Of a stretch of DNA of 8,116 nt, positions 1 through 5,636 are shown in pieces; the stretch's first letter is position 1; each line of letters starts with the position of its first letter. Made by a program: the position numbers and the translations under genes. The notes under the pieces are model-generated. The model was not told the origin of the DNA. It did no database searches and saw nothing but the letters and a program-made list of their open reading frames with translations. This DNA is from JBFLVN01 sp040758475. GTDB lineage: Bacteria; JAGRBM01. Location: NCBI GenBank assembly GCA_040758475.1, contig JBFLVN010000170.1:1-8116 (forward strand), given 5' to 3'.

Positions 1-40
1 CCTCGCAGGGCGCCCGATTCGCTTGGAGCGGTAAAAAGTC

Positions 41-625
41 TTACTGCGGCGCCATCAGGAGCATGCCGGCCTGCATGGCGAGCGACATGTCGCCTTCGAG
101 CCGGATCTTGCCGGCCATGAACGCCTGCTGGGGGGGCATGTTCATCTCGCGCATCTCGTTGAGTTCGGCCTCGGTCGTCTTGATCGTGCAACGGGGGCTG
201 TCGAAATCGATCCCGTTGAAGCCCACCGCGACGCTCTCTTCCTGGCCGTCGTTCGTCGTGATGGTGAACTTCATGGTCCCCTGGAGCTGCTCCCGGATCA
301 TGTTCACCTTCTCCTGGTCGGGGGCCATCTTCGTCATCATCTTGGCCTGCTTGGAGAAGTCCTGGTCGAGCTGATCGCCCGCGCGCTTCATGAAGAGGTC
401 GAAGGCGCCGGTCGTCGTCGCCATCGTGATGAGGGCGTTGCCCGCCTTGCCGGCCGTTACTTGCGGCTTGCCGCTGGCGCTCTTGAGCACCCATTCTCCG
501 CCGCCCGGGCCGATCACCATCACCTGCATCTCGACGCCGAGATCGGGGAACGTGATGTCCGAGAGGCTCTTGAGTTTTTCCGGGACCCACTTGTTAAAAA
601 ATTCCTGGGGTTTGAGCTGGGGCAT
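41..625 (-). CDS. SCP2 sterol-carrier-like protein, possibly two SCP2-like halves
   Basis: 194-aa soluble protein without signal peptide or membrane segment. The C-terminal part (about 116-190) looks like an SCP2 lipid-binding domain: beta-strand pattern GTMKFTI, then the family's typical end, AFMAGKIRLEGDMSLAMQ (168-185), matching the usual 'AFMsGKlkvkGDmgLAmk'. The N-terminal part (7-80) also has the look of an SCP2 opening: FFNKWVPEKL helix, GGGEWVLKSASGKPQV strands, then LITMATT. A Met- and Gln-rich stretch (90-115) joins the halves. SCP2-fold proteins bind lipids or acyl chains; the ligand here cannot be told. The start is secure: AAGGAGG lies 9 nt upstream of the ATG. It is 198 nt downstream of the phosphatase gene on the same strand and may have its own promoter. 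Family assignment is fairly sure; function is unknown. Confidence 0.78.
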   Translation of the reverse strand: MPQLKPQEFFNKWVPEKLKSLSDITFPDLGVEMQVMVIGPGGGEWVLKSASGKPQVTAGKAGNALITMATTTGAFDLFMKRAGDQLDQDFSKQAKMMTKMAPDQEKVNMIREQLQGTMKFTITTNDGQEESVAVGFNGIDFDSPRCTIKTTEAELNEMREMNMPPQQAFMAGKIRLEGDMSLAMQAGMLLMAPQ

Positions 626-634
626 TTTTTTCGC

Positions 635-641
635 CCTCCTT
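635..641 (-). promoter_or_regulatory. Strong Shine-Dalgarno of the SCP2-like gene
   Basis: On the minus strand AAGGAGG stands 9 nt before the ATG at 625, separated by an A-rich spacer. It is the best ribosome-binding site in the window and fixes the start of the SCP2-like protein. Confidence 0.85.
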
Positions 642-693
642 CCTCTGGCCTCCGGCCTTCGCGGGAAGTGCCGGGGAACTGCGGGCCCTGAAG

Positions 694-718
694 GCCGTCC
701 GGGTCATATCCGAACGGC
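694..718 (-). other. Possible leader hairpin upstream of the SCP2-like gene
   Basis: Read as minus-strand RNA, GCCGUUCGG pairs with CCGGACGGC over nine positions (eight Watson-Crick, one U-G) around a 7-nt loop, AUAUGAC. On the plus strand the same position is an A-C mismatch, so the stem is better as minus-strand RNA. It is not followed by a U-run, so it is not a classic terminator. It could be a leader structure or the base of a Rho-dependent end of the upstream operon. Confidence 0.35.
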
Positions 719-743
719 TGTTCATTGACTCGCGGATCAACCG

Positions 744-771
744 ATTAGCACGGCCCCCGCGAGGTTGTAAA
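744..771 (-). promoter_or_regulatory. Possible sigma70 promoter for the SCP2-like gene
   Basis: On the minus strand TTTACA (766-771, 5/6 to the -35 consensus) is followed after 16 nt by GCTAAT (744-749, 4/6 to the -10). Transcription would start near 737, giving a leader of about 110 nt that includes the 694-718 hairpin. This sits in the only AT-rich patch of the intergenic stretch. Prediction by eye only; the gene may instead be read through from the upstream operon. Confidence 0.3.
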
Positions 772-823
772 GAGAATTTTTACTAGGCCATCTGCTCTAT
801 GGGCCCGGCGGGTGGCGATCGCG

Positions 824-1510
824 TCAGCCGGAGGTCCGGCCAAGAAGGGAGAGAACCTCCCGGGCGCTCTCCAGGATGTGATGGGCCCCGGCGAGTTCGA
901 GCCCTTTGCGGGGCGTTCCCCCCGTCAGGACCCCTATCGTATAAGCGCAGCCCGCTTTCCGGCCCGAATGGATGTCGGTGAAGAGGTCCCCCACCATCAC
1001 GGTTTCCCCCGGGGCCACACCGATGTGCTCGCAGGCGTGGTGGATCATGGTTTCCTTGGAATAAAGCGAGGTGTCTTTTCCGAAATCCCCTTGGCGGAAG
1101 TTGAAATCCCCCTGGGAGAGGACGATGTCGAAGTGGGATGAGAGCCCCAGGCCTTCGAGCTCTCCGTGGACCTGTTTCGCGGCCGAGGAACGGTTCGTGA
1201 TCACCGCGGCCCCCAGACCCCGTTCCTTGAGTTCGCCCAGCATGGCCGGAACGCCTTCATAGGGCTCTCCGGCGTGGGGCAGGGGGTTGTGGGAGAATTC
1301 GTCGAGGAATTTCTTCCAGAACGGCCCCGTATCCTTTCCGGGCAGGTCCTGCGTGAGCGTTCCCTTCCCGTAGCGGGATTGGAAATCGTCCAAGGCCATG
1401 TGGGGCAGGCGCCACTCCTGCCGGGCGACGTTGAAAGCCCGGTGGAAGCGAGCGGAGACGTCGAGGAGTGTTCCGTCGAGATCGAAAAGAACGGCGCGGA
1501 CTTTCGGCAT
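824..1510 (-). CDS. HAD-superfamily hydrolase, phosphoglycolate-phosphatase-like
   Basis: 228-aa cytoplasmic HAD phosphatase. Motif I is FDLDGT (nucleophile D10, acid D12). A helical cap fills about 15-85. Motif II is VITNRSS (T105). Motif IV is VGDLFTDI (D175 and D179, Mg2+ ligands), followed by the usual SGRKAG. The length and C1-type cap fit the Gph/PpaX-like group, which removes phosphate from small phospho-metabolites; the actual substrate cannot be read from sequence. The motif III lysine is not in the usual KP context; K152 (or K145) is the candidate. The ATG lies 2 nt after the Hsp33 stop codon with no clear Shine-Dalgarno, so translation is probably coupled to Hsp33. Family certain, substrate unknown. 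Confidence 0.9.
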   Translation of the reverse strand: MPKVRAVLFDLDGTLLDVSARFHRAFNVARQEWRLPHMALDDFQSRYGKGTLTQDLPGKDTGPFWKKFLDEFSHNPLPHAGEPYEGVPAMLGELKERGLGAAVITNRSSAAKQVHGELEGLGLSSHFDIVLSQGDFNFRQGDFGKDTSLYSKETMIHHACEHIGVAPGETVMVGDLFTDIHSGRKAGCAYTIGVLTGGTPRKGLELAGAHHILESAREVLSLLGRTSG

Positions 1511-1512
1511 GG

Positions 1513-2373
1513 CTAGTTCACCGTATCCGAGGGGAGGAGGGCCAGGAGGTCCGTTTCGGAGAAATCATAGCGCTTTCCGCACCATTGGCAGGTGACTTCC
1601 GTGCCGTGCTCCTCGGCAATGATGGAACGGATTTCCTGCTCGCCAAGCGCTTGCAACACGCGGCTTACGCGGTCAGCCGAACAAGTGCAATCGAAGCGTA
1701 GCGGCTTGGTCACAAGGACGCGCGGCTCGAAATCGCCGAGCACGCGGGAGACGAAGGCCGCCGGGTCGCTAGGAAGATCGGGCGCGAGGGCCCGATGCCC
1801 TTGCTCGAAGGAGCGCCGGAGTTTTTCAAAGGCGGAAAGATCGGCTCCGGGAAGGGCCTGAAGGAGAAGCCCTCCCGCGGTAAGCGGTCCCTGTTCGAGT
1901 GGCTCGTACCAAGTATCGAGGAAAGTTTCCACTTGATCGGAAAGTGAGCAGTGGATCGCCAGGTCCGAAGGGAGGTGTCCCATTCGGAGCGGGCAGATTC
2001 CCTGATAGGTAAGCCCCGAAGGCTTGCTCCGGGATAGGACGAGCGTACCTTCCGAGCCGGCCAGGGCGTCGTAAGAGGCGCTTCCGTCTGCCGTGATGGC
2101 TGCCCGGACGCGGCAGTTCTCGTCGATGTCGGCCAGGAGCGATCGGAGGGCGCCCCGGGCGCTGATCTGGAGCGAGAATTTTTCGCCCTTGTCGAGGAGC
2201 GATCCGAGCAGGACGCAGCCGGCGATGGCTTCCGAGACAAGCCGGGCCCGGGCTCCTTCGAGGCTGTGGCGCCGGCAGGCTTCCCCCACCGAACTCGAAA
2301 CGCGGCACGCCACGAACCGGGCGTCGATCGTCCGGAGGAGTCCCCGGACGAGCACGTCTTCTGAGCCGTTCAT
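1513..2373 (-). CDS. hslO: Hsp33 redox-regulated holdase chaperone
   Basis: 286-aa Hsp33, a cytosolic chaperone that is kept inactive by zinc and switched on when oxidation forms disulfides. The C-terminal zinc site is complete: FDCTC (C229, C231), a 30-residue spacer, then CQWC (C262, C265), matching the family's CXC-X27-32-CXXC. The N-terminal domain shows the family's order: LVRGLLRTID near the start, GEKFSLQISARG (63-74), YQGICPL (123-129). Length fits the usual 290 aa. I chose the ATG at 2373 because known Hsp33s begin just before this LVRxL segment and GGTGA precedes it; an in-frame TTG at 2412 would add 13 residues and overlap the upstream stop as TTGA. Third-last gene of the minus-strand block, between PBP1A and the HAD phosphatase. 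Six extra cysteines lie outside the zinc site. Confidence 0.93.
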   Translation of the reverse strand: MNGSEDVLVRGLLRTIDARFVACRVSSSVGEACRRHSLEGARARLVSEAIAGCVLLGSLLDKGEKFSLQISARGALRSLLADIDENCRVRAAITADGSASYDALAGSEGTLVLSRSKPSGLTYQGICPLRMGHLPSDLAIHCSLSDQVETFLDTWYEPLEQGPLTAGGLLLQALPGADLSAFEKLRRSFEQGHRALAPDLPSDPAAFVSRVLGDFEPRVLVTKPLRFDCTCSADRVSRVLQALGEQEIRSIIAEEHGTEVTCQWCGKRYDFSETDLLALLPSDTVN

Positions 2374-2408
2374 TCTCACCGTTTCACCGCCGGTTTTCGC
2401 CCCGAGCG

Positions 2409-5400
2409 TCAAGGAATCGCCGGCACGCCGCCGTCCGCCGAGATGGAAGCGTCGTCCGGATTTTCCTGGAGGCTCTCGTCCACGTGAAAGAAATCTTCGA
2501 CGCCCACTTCGCCTTCCTGCCGGGCGAACTCCGTGGGCTCGCTCCCTTCGATGTAGGCCTGTTCGAGCTTCCAGGGCGTGTTTTCATTGGCCAGGAGGCC
2601 CGTCTTGGCGTCCACCGTACGGAAAATAATTCCTGGGGGTTGAGGGAAATCCTCGATGGGCGCTCCTTGGACCGATTTCTCCATGTAGGAGAGCCAGATG
2701 GGAGCGGCCGTGTTCCCTCCCGCGTTGAACCGGCCCAGGGTGCGGCGGTCGTCGTACCCGAGCCACACACCCGCCAGCAGGTTCGGAGTGTAACCCACGA
2801 ACCAGTTGTCGATGTTGTCGTTCGAAGTGCCCGTCTTTCCGGCCGCCGGCCGTCCGATCCCGACGGCCTCATGGCCCGTGCCGTGCTGGATCACGCCGCG
2901 GAGCAGATTCGTCACCACGAACGCCGTGGCGGGCGAGATGACGCGTCCGGCCGCCCGGGCTTCCACAGGGACGGCCTGGAGGAGTTGCGCCCTTTCCTCC
3001 GGCGTCATCTGCTTTTCGGCGGGCGCCGCAGGAGCAGGGGCGGCGGCGGTACCGTTGGCGGCGGGCGGCTGTCCTTCGGGAAGAGTGGCCCCTTCGGGCG
3101 GCGCCGGAAGATAGGGCGGCAAGTTCTCGGGGAGCCCGGAAGGCGGGACGACGGGGGGCGGCCGTTCATAGAGGGATTTCCCCTCGCCATCCCGGACTTC
3201 GACGAGCAAGGCGGGTTCGATCCGGTAGCCGCCGTTGGCGAACACGGAGAAGGCCCGGCAGAGTTCGAGAAGGCTGATGGAAGAAGAGCCCAAAGCGAGC
3301 ACGAGTTCTTCGGTGAGTTCCGAGGTGATGCCGAGCTCGTGGGCGTACTGGATCGTCTTCTGGGGCCCTAGTTCCATCAGGATCTTGATGGGGATCGTGT
3401 TGACCGAGCGGGCAAGGGCCTCGCGGAGCGTGAGTTTCCCAAGAAAATTGTCCCCGTAGTTCTTGGGCTTCCAGTATTCTTCGCCCGTTTCGCCGGGGAG
3501 GACCACGGGCGTATCCAGGATCGTGGTCGAGGCCGTATAGCCGTTCTGAAGGGCGAGGGAAAAAATAATCGGCTTGAAAGCGCTTCCCGGCTGGCGGTAG
3601 GCCTGCACGGCCCTGTTGAAGGGGCTCTTCTTGAAATCGTAACCGCCCACCATGGCCCGGATGGCGCCCGTCTTGGGATCGAGGGCAAGGAGCGCTCCCT
3701 GGACTTCCGGCTCCTGCAAGAGGGAAAGCTCGTAGACGTATTCCGGGACCGCCGGTCCTTTCGTTTCTTCGGGGGCCGGCGGCTTGGGGGGGGCTTTGCC
3801 CTTTTTCCCCTTGGGGGGGGCGGGCGGCGGCTTGAGCACCGCCGAGACGACGCGCACGAGCACCACGTCGCCCACGGCCACCGCTTTGCGCGGGTCTTTG
3901 ATCAAGCCTTTTTCGGGCGGCACGTCGGGATTTGGAGCGCGGGCCCAAGCCAGGTTCTCGAGGGCGATTTGCCCCCGCTGGGACTCGGAGAGCGAGAGTT
4001 CCACGCCCGTGTACTTGGGGAGGAATCCAGTGACGAGGGCTTCGTAAGTTTTGCCGGGCTCGAGCGGCGGCTTGGAAGCTTCCTGTGGCGAAAGCTTTTC
4101 CCAGGATTTGCGGATCGTTTCTTCGGCGATGGCGAGCCAGTCGGCCCGTTGCGTTTCGTCCTCGAAGTGGTTCAGGGGGCCCCGGTAGCCGATGCCCTGG
4201 TCGAGACGCTCGATCCCGGCGCGGAGCGCGTCCGCCGCCGCGACCTGATCCGTCTCCTTGAGGCTCGTCACGACCCGCAGGCTTCCGCTGAAAAGAGCTT
4301 CTTCTCCCAGAAGCGCGACGAGTTCCTGGCGCAGGTGTTCCATGGGGTAGGCCATGTGGGGCCAGCGTTCCTCGGGAAGCTGCCGCGGGAAAGCGCGCAC
4401 TTCCGCGGCGAGGGCTTCATCGTGTTCGGCTTTCGTGATGAACCCGTTGTCGAGCATGCGCGCGAGCACGTATTCCCGCCGCGCCCGGGCGGCTTCGGGG
4501 TTTACGTTCGGCGCGTAGGCGGAGGGACGTGGCGCTACGCCCGCCAGGGTCGCCGTTTCGGCGAGGGTCAACTCGGCGAGAGGTTTCCGGAAATACGTTT
4601 CGGCTGCCGCCGCGATGCCGTGGGCGCCCGACCCGAGATAAATCTGGTTGAGGTAGAGCGCGAGGATTTCGTCCTTCGAGAGATAACGCTCGATCCGCCA
4701 CGCGAGAATGGCCTCCTTGATCTTGCGGGTGAGTTGCCGTTCGGGGGTAAGGAAAAAGCTTCTGGCCACCTGCTGAGTGATGGTCGAGGCGCCTTGCTTG
4801 ATCTCGCCGGCCAGGAAGTTGGCGACCGCGGCCCGGAGGATTCCCACGAAGTCGATTCCCGGATGGCTGTAGAAAGAGGAATCTTCCGCCGCGATGAAGG
4901 CCTGGCGCATCCGTTCGGGGATTTCCTCGAATTTAAGGACCGTGCGCTGCTCCTTGAAGTACTCCCAGACTTTCTTCCCGTCGGCGTCGTAAACGAAGGT
5001 CGTCGTGTAGGGATGGTAGTCGGCCAGGGTTTCGATCCGGGGAAGATCGTGGGAGAGGATGCGGAGAATGATGAATCCCACCCACAGGGCGGCGACGCCC
5101 CCCACGAGGGCGATCCGGAGCGCCCTTCGCTTGAGGATTTCCTTGGGGGGGAGGGGGGGCGGCTGATCGGGCGGATGGGCCCCCTCCGGGGGTCCCAGGA
5201 AAAACTCCTTTGGGTGGTCGCCCGAATCCTCTCCTGTGCCGGAATCTGGTTTTTCATCCCGTAGGCCGAGTTTTGCCAGAAGCGCATTCACATGTTTCCG
5301 CAAGCGGTCGAAAGGCGAGGGATGCCTTTCCTCCGGCGGAAGGAGAAAGCCGTGGTGGTGCCCCGGTCCGTGCTCTTCGGAAGGAGGCGCCGGGTCCGGC

Positions 5401-5441
5401 CCCGGGACGGAGCCAGAAGGCTGTAAGGGGTCGTCGGTCAT
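2409..5441 (-). CDS. mrcA: Class A penicillin-binding protein 1A (bifunctional peptidoglycan synthase)
   Basis: 1010-aa inner-membrane enzyme that polymerises lipid II glycan strands and cross-links them in the periplasm. Order: cytoplasmic Pro/His/Glu-rich tail (1-105), one membrane helix (about 107-130), GT51 transglycosylase (about 145-330) with EDSSFYSHPG (catalytic E186), GASTITQQ (217-224) and LALYLNQIYLGSGAHGI; an OB-like insert (about 465-535); then the transpeptidase with QPGSAFKP (S620, K623), SVN (679-681) and KTG (869-871). All catalytic motifs are intact. It is longer than E. coli PBP1A (850 aa) because of the long tail and two Pro-rich inserts (538-563, 761-810). I chose the ATG at 5441: the open frame runs on to 5804, but that extension is unlike any PBP and crosses the divergent gene's start. 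Shine-Dalgarno is poor. First gene of the likely operon with hslO. Confidence 0.95.
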   Translation of the reverse strand: MTDDPLQPSGSVPGPDPAPPSEEHGPGHHHGFLLPPEERHPSPFDRLRKHVNALLAKLGLRDEKPDSGTGEDSGDHPKEFFLGPPEGAHPPDQPPPLPPKEILKRRALRIALVGGVAALWVGFIILRILSHDLPRIETLADYHPYTTTFVYDADGKKVWEYFKEQRTVLKFEEIPERMRQAFIAAEDSSFYSHPGIDFVGILRAAVANFLAGEIKQGASTITQQVARSFFLTPERQLTRKIKEAILAWRIERYLSKDEILALYLNQIYLGSGAHGIAAAAETYFRKPLAELTLAETATLAGVAPRPSAYAPNVNPEAARARREYVLARMLDNGFITKAEHDEALAAEVRAFPRQLPEERWPHMAYPMEHLRQELVALLGEEALFSGSLRVVTSLKETDQVAAADALRAGIERLDQGIGYRGPLNHFEDETQRADWLAIAEETIRKSWEKLSPQEASKPPLEPGKTYEALVTGFLPKYTGVELSLSESQRGQIALENLAWARAPNPDVPPEKGLIKDPRKAVAVGDVVLVRVVSAVLKPPPAPPKGKKGKAPPKPPAPEETKGPAVPEYVYELSLLQEPEVQGALLALDPKTGAIRAMVGGYDFKKSPFNRAVQAYRQPGSAFKPIIFSLALQNGYTASTTILDTPVVLPGETGEEYWKPKNYGDNFLGKLTLREALARSVNTIPIKILMELGPQKTIQYAHELGITSELTEELVLALGSSSISLLELCRAFSVFANGGYRIEPALLVEVRDGEGKSLYERPPPVVPPSGLPENLPPYLPAPPEGATLPEGQPPAANGTAAAPAPAAPAEKQMTPEERAQLLQAVPVEARAAGRVISPATAFVVTNLLRGVIQHGTGHEAVGIGRPAAGKTGTSNDNIDNWFVGYTPNLLAGVWLGYDDRRTLGRFNAGGNTAAPIWLSYMEKSVQGAPIEDFPQPPGIIFRTVDAKTGLLANENTPWKLEQAYIEGSEPTEFARQEGEVGVEDFFHVDESLQENPDDASISADGGVPAIP
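3783..3821 (-). repeat. Paired C8 tracts in the PBP1A proline linker
   Basis: The 12-bp plus-strand string CTTGGGGGGGGC occurs at 3783-3794 and again at 3810-3821, 27 nt apart. On the coding strand each is GCC-CCC-CCC-AAG and encodes APPK. The offset is a multiple of three, so recombination between copies would remove nine residues in frame, while slippage in either tract would shift the frame before the transpeptidase active site. Confidence 0.7.
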
Positions 5442-5480
5442 CGGAAGTGGGAAGCCTCGGGGCGGGGCTTTTATCGGGGG

Positions 5481-5501
5481 CGTGCGCCCCGCCGGCGCAC
5501 G
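5481..5501 (-). other. GC-rich hairpin in the PBP1A leader
   Basis: Perfect 8-bp inverted repeat, CGTGCGCC and GGCGCACG, around a 5-nt loop. It lies 40-60 nt before the PBP1A ATG and inside the probable leader. No U-run follows on either strand, so an intrinsic terminator is unlikely; a leader structure or a protein-binding dyad is possible. Confidence 0.5.
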
Positions 5502-5526
5502 TTCCTGAACAGGGGCCTCTTCCCCA

Positions 5527-5555
5527 ATTTTAGGGGAAAGCGCCCTAAAAGATAA
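5527..5555 (-). promoter_or_regulatory. Possible promoter of the PBP1A-hslO-HAD operon
   Basis: On the minus strand TTATCT (5550-5555, 3/6 to the -35) is followed after 17 nt by TAAAAT (5527-5532, 5/6 to the -10). Start would be near 5520, leaving a leader of about 80 nt. The -10 overlaps one arm of the 5528-5550 inverted repeat. The -35 is weak, so the site could need an activator or may be wrong. Confidence 0.33.
5528..5550. promoter_or_regulatory. Perfect inverted repeat, candidate operator between divergent genes
   Basis: TTTTAGGG (5528-5535) and CCCTAAAA (5543-5550) are exact reverse complements separated by 7 nt. No U-run follows on either strand, and the dyad sits midway between the divergent starts at 5441 and 5637. 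It overlaps the putative minus-strand -10 and lies just upstream of the plus-strand -10. This is the geometry of a binding site for a dimeric regulator acting on both directions. No regulator gene is visible in the window. Confidence 0.5.
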
Positions 5556-5556
5556 T
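5551..5556 (+). promoter_or_regulatory. Possible -10 element for the CPBP protease gene
   Basis: GATAAT (5/6 to TATAAT) faces the protease gene and would start a leader of about 75 nt. No good -35 is seen 16-18 nt upstream (best TTTAGG, 3/6), so this is weak and might depend on a factor bound at the adjacent inverted repeat. Confidence 0.25.
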
Positions 5557-5604
5557 CCTTGCCCACCCGTGAGCCAAGCGCGCTTTGCCAGGGGTGTCCT
5601 GGAA

Positions 5605-5632
5605 GGGCTAAGAGCCCCGGCGCACGGGGAGG
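5605..5632 (+). promoter_or_regulatory. Alternative leader hairpins covering the protease Shine-Dalgarno
   Basis: GGGGAGG (5626-5632) stands 4 nt before the ATG at 5637. CCCCG (5615-5619) can pair with CGGGG (5625-5629) across the loop GCGCA and hide it. Upstream, GGGCT (5605-5609) can pair with AGCCC (5613-5617) across AAG; this uses the same three C residues, so the two stems exclude each other. Stems are only 5 bp and the region is GC-rich, so chance is possible. Confidence 0.35.
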
Positions 5633-5636
5633 TCTT

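Noticed and set aside
1..40. Possible gene end or terminator left of the SCP2-like gene
   Set aside because: Only 40 nt are visible; no hairpin with a U-run and no recognisable coding motif.
694..718. Intrinsic terminator for the PBP1A-hslO-HAD operon
   Set aside because: The stem is good but no U-run follows on the minus strand, so I list it only as a hairpin.
2484..3371. Open frame of 295 codons on the plus strand
   Set aside because: Antisense to the PBP1A transpeptidase domain, Arg/Gly-rich and without motifs.
3969..5264. Open frame of 431 codons on the plus strand
   Set aside because: It is antisense to the transglycosylase part of PBP1A, is rich in Gly/Arg/Glu/Phe as expected from reversed GC-rich codons, and shows no recognisable domain.
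5481..5501. Intrinsic terminator between the divergent genes
   Set aside because: The genes point away from each other, so none is needed, and no U-run follows on either strand.
5559..5636. Upstream ATG adding 26 residues to the CPBP protease
   Set aside because: No ribosome-binding site there; the ATG at 5637 has GGGGAGG in front, and the extra segment overlaps the leader structures.
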